From NCBI RefSeq assembly GCF_000003815.2, contig NC_049987.1, positions 19,876,614 to 19,936,613 on the forward strand: a stretch of DNA of 60,000 nucleotides. The letters are read 5' to 3'. Positions 32,801-47,300 of this stretch are shown here, piece after piece (the stretch's first letter is position 1; every line of letters begins with the position of its first letter). The position numbers and the translations under genes were made by a program. This stretch comes from Branchiostoma floridae (taxonomy: Eukaryota; Chordata; Leptocardii; Amphioxiformes; Branchiostomatidae). A model generated the notes under the pieces. That model was not told the origin of the DNA, did no database searches, and worked only from the letters and a program-made list of their open reading frames with translations.

Positions 32801-35334
32801 GCTTGCTATACTGCTAACCATTCTGTTAAAGTTTGTCACTTGCAATCACTTAGCCCTCGGGCAAGAATTTGCAATAACCTTATCATTATGTTTTCATTGT
32901 AGTTGGTTGACCTGACCTTTAGTTCGTCGCGGCTCTTAAGGGCTCTATCTTTCCCTATCTCCAGATCCCTGTTGGCATCGCTCAGGTCCGTCCATTGTTC
33001 CTCCATCTCCTTGTACTGCACGTCCAACTCTTCATACTCCTTGGCCAGGGTGCGGACACGCTCTTCCGCCGCCTCGCGCACAACACTACCTTCCTGTTTG
33101 TGTTTACAACAGTCGACATATTTGTTGACAGTTGAGCAATGTGCAATAGTATTTCTAAGCCTATACCTTGCAAACCTTGGATCGATGAACGACTTACCAT
33201 GAACCTTAGTCCTCTTTTCACCCACAGTAAGTCCAATGGTCTGAAAATGGACTTACTCAGGGAGGACTGAAGATGGGCTTACTGCCTACATTGGTGTAAA
33301 GGCCTTACCCTGGATAATAGCCCCCCAAACCTAACACAAACAGGCCTCAGATATGTCAAAATGGGGTGGAATTACTCCGGGAGTAACTCCCCATCCAAGT
33401 AAGTCCGCCTTCAGTGTACATTCATCCTCAATTAAGGTTTGCAAGGTATGTCATTATTAAGGGGGTATGCTGTCATTTTCACAAAACCACTAATGAATAC
33501 TGCTTTTCTATGTTTGTGACAATAAAATCCTTGTTGACAATTGAACCATATGCAATAGCATCCTAGCCTACGTCATCAACAACACGGAAGTACAATAAAT
33601 GAACTCTTTCCCAGCTCAATTAATCAGCAAAGCAATTCAACGACATATAGGCTCGTAAGCGTATAGTTTAGATTGTTTTGCCTACCGAACTCAGAAGACC
33701 CATGATATCCTCCTTTTCAGCGAGCAGGTCGTTGATGGTTGCCTGAATCGCCAGGCGTTTCTTCTGCTTTTCAGCAAACGCCTTCTTCAGGTTCTAAGTG
33801 ATATTTTATTTTTAAAAAAAACACGTCGTTAGCACGAATGAAAGAGGCGATGTTCTGTGGTATCAAACTGTGAAACGTTGTCTTTTTCAATAAGTAAGCA
33901 CGTCTTTTCGGAAAATGATAACGGGATGGCACAAAGAAAAATCCGTTACATCCGTTACTACCAAGAGAATGCCAGGAGACATAAACCATTGATTTAACGT
34001 TAACGATCGAATTGAGGTTTTCAATGGACTAAATTTGCTCTCGACCTACTGAAAACGAATGCTTTATGTAATGCATAGGTAAATCGGCGATCACAAATTT
34101 AATGAATGTAAACTTGCATCCTGGACCTTCGAAGGGATTGGAACACAAAGGTCAATAGCAGTTCAAAGTTCATACATGTACCTAGACTTCGACTTTGTTG
34201 TCCTTGAGGGTTTGGATCAAATCTCAATTTTTGCTTAATTTTAAGAAACAGGTTGGTCGTGGCAGTCGCTAGACATTCATCTTCTAGAATATATAAACTT
34301 CTTGTTATCTGAAGCTTTTCCTAGTCTGTGTTGTACAGCGTTAAAAACGAAAAAGAAACAAGTTGATACATGGCAATCAAAGGTCACGGTTCAAAGTTCA
34401 TACCTCGACTTCGATTTCCTTGTCCTTGAGGAGCTCCTCGGCCTTGGCCCCGGTGAGCTGCGGCTTCATCCAGCCGTACATCTTGTACCAGCCGTCGTGC
34501 CGCAGGTTGAAGAACATGCGGATGTTCCGCTGGATAGTGTCCACTGACATCCTGGACGGCAAGGCAGGGGTAGATCAATGAAATTGATGAATTTTGTCAT
34601 TGATGTTAGCTAGAATATGAGACATGTTATGTGGTCGCCTCCGGGTTCCATGTATGGGTTGTGCGGGTAACTTATGGTTGTAGAATGCAGACACATCTTA
34701 AGGTACAAATGGCATGTTCTTCGCTTCTGTATCCTTATTAACGATACCTTTCTCAGGGCAAATCTGACTGGTTAACATTGCACTGCAGCCTTAGGTGTTG
34801 CTGTACTACAGATGCGGTCACAAACGTTAAGTATTTACATAATGTATATTAATTGCTTCTGCGATTCTTACAATGCGGTCGCAAACGTTAAGGGTGTCTC
34901 AAAAGTAACAAGAAGTGGCCCCCGGTTTCAACAACAGCTGATCTTGCCAACACTTTAATGCAAAGTACGCAAGAAGTTCCTGACCTGCCGTTGTAGAGCT
35001 TCTCGAACATCACCCTCTGGGTACGGGCTCGGTAACGGGACTGGATCGCGATAAGGACCGCGTTAATCTTGTCCTCTCGCATCTCCTCCAGCATTCCGAG
35101 TGTCCCGGCCTGTGGAGGATATAAACAAAAAGGAAGTTGTAGATGTAGTGGTTTGCTGGTGGTCATCGATAATTACACGTTGAATTAATAATATACACAC
35201 ACACACACAAAGGAAGGATGGTTTAAAAATGTAATATTTTGAAAGTATTGCACATGCACTTTTTTTGCCCCCCCCCCACACACACACACTCACTCTCACA
35301 CACACACACATGTACACACTCTCTGCCCCCCCCC

Positions 35335-35376
<42 letters not shown>

Positions 35377-38300
35377 AAATGAGGAAAAAACTAACGAAGC
35401 GAACGAAAGCAGGATGACAGAAAATGTAAGGCGAAAGCAGGCCCAGTTGTGTACACGTGTTACCTTGAAGAAGACCTTGGTCAGCCCGATGGCGTAGCGG
35501 TTCTTGGGGAGCCCAGTCGCCTCCAGCAGCAGTCGGGAAGCCTCCTTACCCTCCATGAACGTCCCCTCGGCGAAAACACTCGCCGCCAGGATACGGTACC
35601 TGTAGGGGTTTATTAGATATTTAGCATTTCTATGTATCTTTTAAAGTCATATATTGTAAACATGCCCAACCATCAATCTTCTACAAAATAGAACATTATA
35701 CTAAGCGCTCAATTCTTGGAACGAATATTTTGCAGCAATAGGGAGAATTCATGGTCCTTGAGGAGGAATTCCCTATTGCTAGAGTGCTGATTTGCCAGAG
35801 TGCCTACTGTTTTCCCAAGGGTTTTAAGATTGCACTATTTCTCAACTACGAGTGAAAATGTGGAAAGCTCTATTGCTTAAGTACTGTTTTGCCGGAGGTT
35901 TCAAGATATCTCTATCGTTCAACACTGGGAATCAAAAGTATTGGCTACAAACTAATCGGTTTTGCATTTGCTTGTAAACATGAAGCTTGTTGATGTATAA
36001 AATTCCCTTCAAATTTCCAGGATTGCTTTCGTCTCACCTCTCGATGAAGTCGGAGAAGATCTGTCTGTTGGGGAAGCCCTTCTGGCAGATACGGATGCCC
36101 TCCAGCACACCGTTACACGTCAGCTGGTTGTAGACCAGAGGCCCGTCGATGATGCCGCCGGTTTTGACCTCGTTGGGGATGAGGCATCGGACGAAGTGTG
36201 GGTAAGTCTGATGCAAGGTGTGCATCAGGTGGTTCAGTTGCTCCTATTGGGATTGAAAAAAATTAATCCTCATAGCCGGCAAACGTTGGCAGGTGAGAAC
36301 AAACATATCTGACAAAAGAACTCTATCTTTAAAGGAGTTCGTCCGGTTTCTGGTAAAAATGGCAAAGAAAAAATTACGTACCCTGTGCACGGCAGACACA
36401 GTCATGAAGGACCCACCCTTCTTCTTCTTTCCACCTTTCTGCCCTGTTATAGAGAGAGTAACACATCAACATCCATGCATATGTTCATACAGATAAGTCA
36501 GATTAGTATATTTAAAGGTTCGTTTTGATAGCACTCATGTCAGTCATTGTTTTGAAAAAAAAAGGTAACCAACCTTCAACCAGATACACGTTACACGTAC
36601 TTTCGTATGATTCCGGTAAGGACTACAGGTAGACAGTCAAATGTGTTTTTTTTTTTGTCTAAAGTATGTGTCCCACCCACCTGCCTGCTCCTCTGCAGTT
36701 ATGTAGTCAGCCCAGACCCGCTTCAGCAGATCGTTAGAAGCAGCCTTGAAGACCTTCACAGCAGTCTCGTTCACAGGGTCCTTGTTCTTCTCCAACCAAT
36801 GGCCAACATTGTACCCCACAGGCCCGGCGTAGTGGCCCAGCTGGAAGTGAGCCTCGTACTTCTTCTTGCCCGGCTTGGGCTTGCCGAATTTGGGGTTCTT
36901 GCCCAGATGTTGGCCCTGAAGCTTGTCCAGGTACGTCTGGTCCGTAGCCTTCGGTACGATGCACTCTTCCTCCAACATCGACAGGATACCAAGAGGCTGT
37001 GCAAAACGTGGTTAAGGCGGAAATTTTACTTTCTTGGTGCATCAGTATATTTACACCAACGTACAAAATACGTAAGCTAACTGTCCACAAAATTATTGAC
37101 ACGAAAACAGTAAATTATTTTTCACTTAAGGATTCATCGTGCGAGTAATGAACTTGCAGTCTCTGTAGGAAGTACAGGCAGTCTTCTCAGGAGGACTACA
37201 CACCTTCTCGATAAGATCCAAACAAGCCTGCAAGTCCATGCCGAAGTCGACGAACTCCCACTCAATCTGTTCCTGCTTGTACTCCTCCTGCTCGTTCACG
37301 AACATGTGATGGTTGAAGAACTGCTGCAGCTTCTCGTTGGTGTAGTTGATGCACAGCTGCTCGAAGCTGTTCAGCTGTAGTTGCACACAAACAAAATAGA
37401 GAAGACTATTAGACACTGACGAAAGATAGTGGATGCTATCTGAAGCGCTGGTCGTTTCCAAAATCATATCCAGTTCCTTGAGTAACTCTTTTTGGCATAT
37501 CTTTTTAACTGGATGTATAATCTTCAACGACGTATTAGACGCGTGATGATACTTTATATTGCCGTTGTCACTTGCGGACCTTGACGTTACATACCTACTT
37601 CACCTGTTCTTAAATAAATGCACGACACAAATTGCATGTAATATCTAAACAGCTCACTTACCTCGAAGATCTCGAAGCCGGCGATATCCAGGACACCCAC
37701 GAAGAAGGCCCTCTCCATCTCGGTCTCCAGAGTCTCGTTACACTTGGCCACGATAAACCTACGTGCATTTTAAACATTAGTCAACTTGTCGCTACAATAC
37801 TATCTATGCTCTATTTGTTCCAACGCACGGGAAACGCAGACGAGGACGCCAAGCTACCTCCTATCTAAAGTGTATTCAACAGCGCCTAGGAGACTTTAAT
37901 GACCATATGACGGCAAAGCAGATACGCCATCTAGCCGCCGGCAGAAGAGCATGGAAGAAACTCACAGTCGCCTGCGTTGCAGCCGACCGATGATGATGAT
38001 GACTGACATTAATGCCATTGAAAGGTATCAAGCAACTGACACAAGTTGACATGCGTTATGCGTAATTTTAAAGATCCAGTAACGACAACAAAAAGTTCAT
38101 ATAAACGGTTCAAACAAGTATTTTAGATATAGTAGATACTAGAGGAGAGGATCTAGATACTATTATATAGTAGATACTAGAGGAGAGGATCAACTTTCTC
38201 TCAACATGTCTATTTAATGTCCATTCCGTGAGAACCAAGACTAGGTACGTGACGTCGCGTGTAACTGGTAGAGCGTTCGACTCGGGATCTAGAGGTTCCA

Positions 38301-41300
38301 AGTTCGATACCCGCCGTGCCCCAGACGTTGTGCCCTTGGGAAAGGCACTTAACACGACCTTCCTCACTACACCCAGGTGTAAAAAAGTCTACCTTTACCT
38401 TCTGTCAGTACTGTGTATGTGGCACTGCACTCAAGTTTTAGCATCTTATATTAACAGTGCCACATTGTCCTCCTCTGTCCAAAAGCAAATATAAAAAAAA
38501 ACAAGACCAGGTACAGGGCACGACGTACTTGAAGATCCTGTCGTAGATGGACTTGGACAGCGCCCCGACGGAGTTCATGCACTGCTCGGCAGTCTGTCCC
38601 TTGGTGACGAACTCAGAGCCGACCTTGACCCGAGGCTTGCAGATCGCGTTGACGAACTCTTCCCGATCGATACCGCAAAGTCGGCTCATCTTGTCCATTT
38701 CTTTAGATAGAGGAGACATCTCATGACTATCGTGACGTTAACCAAGAAAGGAATAAAACACACCTTTGATTTTAGGTACAACTACTACAATACAACTTTC
38801 CTTAATCCCCTGTCAAAGTCTGATGTTCTTGATAAAATCTGCATGGCGGTGAGATAAAAAAAAAACTTCTTGAGACTCGGTTTGTTGTGCTTTGGTATTT
38901 TACGATATAACGTTGAACGTGTTGAAGAAAAAAGAGACACAGACTACGATACCTTCAAACCCTTCCACCTCTCCCTGCTCGCCCCTCTGGGCGAACTTTG
39001 CGTTCCCGAACCACAGGATGGCGGCGCACAGCCTGTAGATGTCCTCCTTGTCGGACGCGGCGAAGTTCAGGATGTCGAAGGCCTCGTCCGTGGCGCGGAA
39101 CTCCTCCCCGTCGTCCAGGTTGGCGACCTCGTACACACCCTCCGTCACGAACCGGTAGTAGGACGGGTCGGAACGCAACAGCAGCCGGTCTGGCAGCACA
39201 ACAGAACAACAGAAATGACTCTTCATGATCTTACAATGATTTCCAACGTCGACCTGACTATCGGTATTATCGTTGGTATTGTCTTTTACAAGCTATTCAA
39301 AGGAGAGTCATAATGAAGCCCCAATGACTCATTGCAAGTGCAACGTTGCTCCACTACATTCATTTCTCATTCAGCAATCTAGAAATTTAACCATTGTCAT
39401 GCATTGTTAAAAAAAGATATAATCTTAGAATACAGAGATCATCACTCTTTGTTTTACTTGGAATTAGATATGCCACAATATAGATCAATTGACAGTCAAC
39501 AGAATATTGTAGAATCTTACTTATGAATGGTATCTAAAACATTACCAATGTTTTTAGTTTCTCGTTTGATACCCTAAAGGTGGACTATCACTGCACTTGG
39601 GGCACCGTTGTGGCACTGCGGGGCTCGTTCCCCGCGGCAATGTTTTATTATTTTTGCGCTTTTTAATAATTTAGATATTGCGTGATACGTAAAAGTAGGA
39701 CTTAGAAGATAACAAAATACACAAAACGGAAGAAAATACGTTCTTTCTCTCAGAAATTCGTTGAGTCATCTACGAACCCCGTAGTGCCGCAGCGGTGCTC
39801 CAAGTGCAGTGAGAGTGCACCCTAATAAAGCATGACCAATTATTTGCAGTAGAACTGTTATGGAAATGATAAGGTCTGAACATACCGACTGTGCCAGGGA
39901 TACCGTTCGACATCAGCTGGAAGAAGATGTGGTAACCTCGTTCCATTCCAGGCAGCTGGGAGATCACGCGAGATTTCTCGAGAAGATCTAGAAAAGGGTA
40001 TTGAAGTGAGACTTTATGCTATGCACTATGCTATTTGCCTCAATCTACCAAATTACACCATATACTGCAACTAGAACAAGTCATAAGAAGCACTATGATT
40101 AAGTCTTAGAGCAAATATATCTTTTTAAAGACATTTGTATGATAAAAAACAGCAACTAAGATTTTTACTTTCCTCTGGGTATAAATACTCTCCAAGCAGA
40201 TGTTAGGCTCCGGCTGCTTTTTTAACGTTTTCTTCGTCGTTTTATCGGCTTTCAATTTTGTCATTTTTCTTGAAGTCCGCTAGTTAGGTTTTGACAATAC
40301 AAGATACAATACAAAATAGAAATCCCGATAAAAAAGACTTCAAGAAAACGTTTAAAAAACAGCCGGAGCCTAACCTCTGCTTGGAGAGTAAGTATAAACG
40401 CTTTACTTACAAGTCTCGATGTCACCACCGGCCAGAATTCCCTTCCGGTTGAACTGAACACGGATAAACTTGCCCTGAAAGTTTCAGCATATTATTTCCT
40501 TGTAAAACAACAATGCGCTAAAATGAAGATAAAGTCGGAGAACATGGACTTCAATGAAAACGAATTTAGTCCAGCTGAAGACAAAGCAACTGATTGGGTG
40601 AAATTCGTAAGGCCAAACCAATAGATTTGCATATGAAAAAAAAATCGTGACTATAATCATTCACTTCCTAACAAATTTGGAGGCAATATTTGCACCATAG
40701 AGACGTTAATACAACTTTAACACGTATATGATATACACAACGATATCGGACGAGAATTGATGAAAATAAGTTCTCAAAGGCGAGCATAACAGAATTAAAA
40801 AGTATAGAGAGAGACTTACGAAGCGGGAGGAGTTGTTGTTCCTGACGGTCTTGGCGTTACCGAAGGACTCCAGAACGGGGTTAGTCTGCACGATCTGGTC
40901 CTCAAGGGTGGCCTGAAGAATTGAACGGGGACAAAATGCTGTTGATCTCTAAATCCAATAATATCACTTTCTACAAAAAGACTAAGTCTATCATTTTAAG
41001 ATCTTTTTCTACAATTCACCCGGACGGGAGACCTGGCGCATCCCCGTCTCGTATAAACGAAAGGGTATGTCACCCCGTAAGGGGCGGTACAACCCCGGCG
41101 ATGTGTCGACCGTGATGATGATGTTGATGATAATTTTATCATATAAATTTGCATGATTTTGCAAAGCTTTGTTGGTGAGGCATCATGTTGCGTATTAGTG
41201 TCTGGACTCTGTAGGCAGCCGACAGCAGCTTCTGCTGCTGCTTTGCTGACCCGTTTACGACTGTATAACCCTTCGTTGGGACTAAGTTTGGGCAGATTTT

Positions 41301-44300
41301 GTGGCACATCATTTTGTGGCGGGTTCTTTAACGTGCGTGTCTCTCCCCAAACACCGGACCTCAAAACGTCCTATCCGAGGGACGTCCCTTGCTGAAGCTA
41401 GAAGTAAAGTGAGGAAAGCCGTGTAAAGTGCCTTTCCCAAGGGCACAAGATTGGTGACACGGCAGGGATTCGAACTCGAGACCTCTCGGTCCCGAGCCAA
41501 ACACGCTGCCGCTGCACCACGCGATCTCTAACACTTTTTTTGGTAGTCCGTCTTTGACGTTTCGTATATTGCATCATACGTACCTTCTTTTCGGCGCCCT
41601 CAGGTGCAGCGGCGGCCGCCTGGCTAGCACCAACAGTCGCGAAGTACGACAGAACCTTCTTGGTGTTCTCGGTCTTCCCGGCACCAGACTCACCACTTTG
41701 GCAAATAACAGACATTTAGGCTTGGTTAGACGATCAAAAACATGCGCAGTGCATGAAGGTTATCATGGAATTCCCCCCGTTTCTCTGGTACAATATATCA
41801 AAGAAAAATCAACTTTTTTCAACACAAAGAAATGAGATTCATTCAAATGAAGAATATTTTTATTGGCATCATGATATAGAAATAGAATACTTAATATGAA
41901 ATAGAATTGATATACTCACGTGATCAGGATGGACTGGCAGATCTGGTCTGTATAGGATGAACACAATTTATGAGTATAATTTTTTTTATCAGAAAAAAAG
42001 GAGATTTTTCTATCGTCAGTTGCGATCAGGTTGGCATCGTTATTACCTTCGCCAAAAAGGTCATATTTTGGGTAGCGTTTGTGTGTGTGTGTTTAGAAGA
42101 CCAAAATAACTAGAGAACGCCTGGATGCATTCTATTAATATTTAGTATGTGGGTAGGTCTTGATGACACCTTGAAACGATTAGATTTTGGGCCCCATAGC
42201 GGCCTGTTATGGTACTGCGGCGGAACTTCCTGGTTTGATATCTCAAGTTCTGAACATGCTGAGAGTAAGTGGTGTAGGTTTGGGCCCCCTAGCGGCTTGT
42301 TTTGGAACTGCAAGGCAAGTTTAGTGTCAGACTTTAAAATGGAATAACTCAAGAAGGGGTTAACAGATTGTTATGATTTTTGGTATGTCGATAGCTTAAG
42401 TGATGCTTCATATAATGAAATATTAATTATGCAAATTGGTATCTACTTTGCATAATTAATGAGGACATTTGTAAACACGCTCAGTTCCATTATGGGACCA
42501 TTGCAACATGTGACATTTGTAACTGAGAAGGAGAAGAATATTGATTGATATATATTATGCAAAATAAAGACCTAATTTGCATACTGAATGAGAAAATGCT
42601 TTATTTCATTTTGGTAAATGACAGGAACGTCTTACTTGTAGCATGTTTTTGTTACTGTATCCATCATTATTGTTCCCTGGGTCTTAATTAACTCATTTGA
42701 AGATGTACATGTCCATTTGCTTCAACAAAGTGTTCTTCGTTACACAACCTTCTTTTAATTCTTCCGTAAACGTTTCGATGACCATCCGTCGCCTTCATCA
42801 GTACAAAATGAGACAAATGCTATCGGTGCGAAAGTAGATGATGAGGGCGACATTTTGTACTGATGAAGGCGACAGATGGTCGTCGAAACGTTTACGGAAG
42901 AATTAAAAGAAGGTTGTGTAACGGAGAAGACTTTGTTCAATTGATCTACGAACCTGATGAAACTATTTACGGATGTCCATTTGCTAATTGTTTCCGTGCC
43001 ATATGTGTACGTAAATTTCGAAATATAATAAAAAGAATGATGTCTTACCGCCTTTCATGTTCATGTAAGCCTCGTCGGCCACTGAGAACAGATGCGGCGG
43101 GACCTCCTGGCGCCGCTTGCCATGGTAGATAGACACGACGTTCGGTCCGTAGATGGGCAGGCGGCGGAACGGGTTGATCACCACGCAGAACAACCCGGAG
43201 TAGGTCTGTAAGGACGCGATACAAACATATCAAATGGGCTGTAGTAGGTCTATAACCACAAATTTCTAATATGTAATTACACACAGGCTTTTTCTTTATT
43301 ACTGGTGGCGGCGGTGGGACTATAGCGATGCATTTTGATTCAGTGACTAAAGGAGATTCAAGTAGTTCTGTCGCGACTAGTCACAATACAATACAAGGCA
43401 AACATGTTATATGGGGTCACATTTCCAGACTGGTGCCCGGCAGTTTGCGCGAACGCAAATTACGATAGACCCACCCACAAAAATAGTCATGAGCATGAGT
43501 TGTGCATAGTTCGTGACATTTCTCGGTACCGCAGGCCGGTCAGGCCCCGCTTTGGGAATATGACCCCATCATTAATTAGTATGCTTCTTACACTAAGGTT
43601 GAACATTGTCAAATTTGATATCAATTCATTAAGACAAGTCTAGTAAGTTTTATCCATTTTAAGAATCCATTTCTTCATCATCACGTCGACCAGCTCACAT
43701 GACCAGAAAGAAGGACTTGGATTGGACAGTAACGAGTATACTCACGTAGATGAGGATGTTCTGGTAGCGCGTGCGCAGATTGTTCATGACGGACGCCTCG
43801 TTCAGGTACGTCATGTTGGCCATGTCCTCCGCGCATGCGAACTTGGGCGGGTTCATCTCCTGCACCACGCTCTCTTTCACCGTGAAGGTCTGTGGGTAAA
43901 ATCAGCAGTGACGTCACTATTTACAAGGTCTTTACTAAGGTGTTATTATGATTGGTAAAATTACTTCCAAGCTAATGTCATAAAAACTTTGCTTTTATTA
44001 TTCTAAACTTGCAATTCTTTTTTTAAGAAAACGTAACATAAGAAAGTGAAGCGGATCGAGACAGACAAGAAAATTGTCCGAAATTCATAACGACGAAATG
44101 TGACTGGGAGAGAGAAAAACAGAGACAGACACGGAGAGTGACAGACAGACAGAAACGTGGAGAGGTACTGACAGAGGGAAATATAGACAGAGGGAGAGAG
44201 AAAGACTGACAAATTCAAGAAGTGGCAGAGAGACGAAGGGAAAGGGAAGAAACAAAACGTGGACCGGAACCGTTCTAAATAAGACAAATTGAAAAAGATA

Positions 44301-47300
44301 GTTGCAGAGAGACGTAGGGAAAGGAAAGAGGCAAAATGTTGACCGGAACAGTTCTAAATCAGACAAATGTAAAAAGATAGTGGTAGAGAGACGTAGGAAA
44401 AGGAAAGAGACAAAACGTCGACGGGAATATTTCTAAATCAGACAGACAAATTCAAAAAGATAATGGCAAACAGGCAGAGGGAAAGAAAGGCGGCAAAATA
44501 TCGACAGGAACAGTTCTGAATCCACACAGCGTAACTTACGTTTCCCAGGCGTGTGGTGACCGTGACCTGGCCACCCTTCTTGGCCTTGATCTCAGCCTCG
44601 ATGAAGACTTCCTTCTCATCGGGAACCCAGCAGTTCTTCTTGGCGTCGTAAGGAGCCGACCGCAGCTTCTTCATGTCCGCGGGGTCTCCGAAGAGGAAAC
44701 GCTCCGAGGGCTGATCCTGTGGACGGTTTAGGAAGATGTGTCAACGTTGATGTTAGAATTACAAGCAGCTTGAACAGAGATCTTTCTCGGTGCGACATTA
44801 CAGTTCTGTCTTCCCGAGTTTGTAGTAGCTGTGCATATTGTACAGAATTGGCGTGTTGTACTCTCCAAGCAGAGGTTGGTGGGGGAAATCGTGACATTTT
44901 CCTTTCATCCGTTTTTGTGGCCACTGGGAATGCCGATCGAAAAAGAAAACGGATGAAGGGATAAGGTCACGATTTTTCCCACCAACCTCTGCTTGGAGAG
45001 CATCGTGTTACGGGTAGTGGCGGTTTACCGGTTACGCAAATCAAACTTTCCTAGAGCAGAAGTTCCTTCTCAGAACCACATCCGTTCGTATGTGACCGGT
45101 GGTGCTCACTATCTCAACACAGTGACGGCCTTGTTTTGTGTCAGGTAGTGACATAATGACTGAGTTTAGATGCAATACATAACAGACTATTACTTATTTC
45201 AATGCGCGCTTTAGAGTCTACCTTCATATGATAATGTGAAAGAATACCATAGGCTACGAGCTCCATAACTACGAGCTGTACTTTATAGGCAATTCCTTCT
45301 CATTATATTTCAGCCATACCATATATGGTATGGTGAAATATATTGTATTCGTAATGTTTCTTTCTTTCTTTCTTTCTTTCTCCTGTCAAATCTTCAAATC
45401 GAATCATCTCCGTCGTTCCGGGACCGAATGACCTGAAATTTGGCACAAGAGTAGAGTGGGTCAATACCGAGGTGCTTTTTTCTCATTTTTTTCATATCTG
45501 CCTCTAAAATGATTTTATTGAAGTTTAAAGGTCACGTTTTGACCACAACGATATATTTTGGCCCCCTGTACCATTGAATTACAATGGAATGACCTTAAAT
45601 TTGGTGTAGATAGGCATTAGATAGTTGGTAAAATGATCCAAGTAAAATTTTTGGCATGAACCATTTTCAAATTATTAATTTCTGCACTTTTCTGAGGGGA
45701 AATTGGTTTTCTTTCGGCCTTCTCCCGTGAACTCCCGTGACCCCAGAGCCCACAGGTGCCAGGTGCCAGTTCGTCTGGGAGAGCGAGAGTTAATTACTTT
45801 ATGGACGCCAGCCAATCAGCGACGNNNNNNNNNNNNNNNNNNNNNNNNNNNNNNNNNNNNNNNNNNNNNNNNNNNNNNNNNNNNNNNNNNNNNNNNNNNN
45901 NNNNNNNNNNNNNNNNNNNNNNNNNNNNNNNNNNNNNNNNNNNNNNNNNNNNNNNNNNNNNNNNNNNNNNNNNNNNNNNNNNNNNNNNNNNNNNNNNNNN
46001 NNNNNNNNNNNNNNNNNNNNNNNNNNNNNNNNNNNNNNNNNNNNNNNNNNNNNNNNNNNNNNNNNNNNNNNNNNNNNNNNNNNNNNNNNNNNNNNNNNNN
46101 NNNNNNNNNNNNNNNNNNNNNNNNNNNNNNNNNNNNNNNNNNNNNNNNNNNNNNNNNNNNNNNNNNNNNNNNNNNNNNNNNNNNNNNNNNNNNNNNNNNN
46201 NNNNNNNNNNNNNNNNNNNNNNNNNNNNNNNNNNNNNNNNNNNNNNNNNNNNNNNNNNNNNNNNNNNNTTGTACATTCAAAGTGTAAGTAACTTTAAACT
46301 GCCAGAGTTGAGCCCAATAAAAACACTCTTAGTACCAGAGTATCACCACTGACCTCCAAAAAGAAACCCCCGAACAAGGTAGAAACTTCTATCCTCCAGG
46401 TCTCGCACGCTACGAGCAGGAAATTACAACACTCAGACAAGATTACGTCCGATTGCTGATTGCATACAAAGTAAAACAATTTAACAGTGGTATGCAGGAC
46501 ATATACTTAACAAAGAATTCGAAGGAAAATGAAATATATAGATAAAGCCAAATCAAGTTAACTTGTTGGTCCTGGGATTTTTCAGAAAAGAAATGAAGCG
46601 ACAGGGTGGTAAAATTCTTGTAAAATTCGAGACGTCTCCGTTTATGTAATGGCTCATACAAAACAAGAAGAAGATTGAAGTTTTTAGCTTGAAAAAAACA
46701 ACAACAACAAAACACTCCTACTACACAACACCTGCACCTGCTTGACAATTATTAAAACGTATGCCCTACTTGATTAAAAAAAAGTTCAATGCAATAATAA
46801 ATGTACCCACGTCACAAGGAGATTATGACGGTACTTAGACCTAGTTATCGAAGTGGAAATTGTTGAATGGCGTCATGTAATTTCATGATGAAAATCTTCT
46901 GAATGGAAGATGCAGGTTTTTTTTCACTGTCGGAAAAATAGGAGCCGCCGCAATTCTAAAAGCCAATCAGCCAATGCATAGGCGCTCCTGTGGAAGATTA
47001 TATTTGTTTGTTTGTTTGTTTATTTTCATACACCTGGGTAGCCTATTCAGTGCTAGTACACTGGTTTTCAATAGGGCCCAGTATTCACATATACATACAA
47101 GGAAATAAAAACAACTTACAGAGAGAAAGTAGACAATACGTCGGAACATATAAATACAACTGAAACATGAAAGACATAGATAAATCAAAATCATAATCCG
47201 ATCCAAGGTCAACAGTTTGGGAGGTCAGAGGTCACTACTCAGTACTGACACTATGTTAGGTCTTTCAAAGCTGACTTAAATGAATTTAGGCTTTGAACTT

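Noticed and set aside
34302-39313. Many frames of 70-160 codons opposite or out of phase with gene B motor exons
   Set aside because: GC-rich conserved exons leave open shadow frames on the other strand; none has its own splice or start context.
41440-41528. tRNA gene
   Set aside because: A and B boxes are present but acceptor and anticodon stems do not pair well, and a SINE body follows. Better explained as a tRNA-derived SINE.
42853-42895. Hammerhead-ribozyme-like core (CTGATGA, a short stem, GAAAC) in the hairpin at 42.8 kb
   Set aside because: There is one extra A between CTGATGA and the stem, and no cleavage triplet in the right place after GAAAC; the other arm has a mismatch in the stem. 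Probably coincidence or a dead relic.
45703-46352. Apparent long frames across 45.8-46.3 kb
   Set aside because: They read through the run of N.
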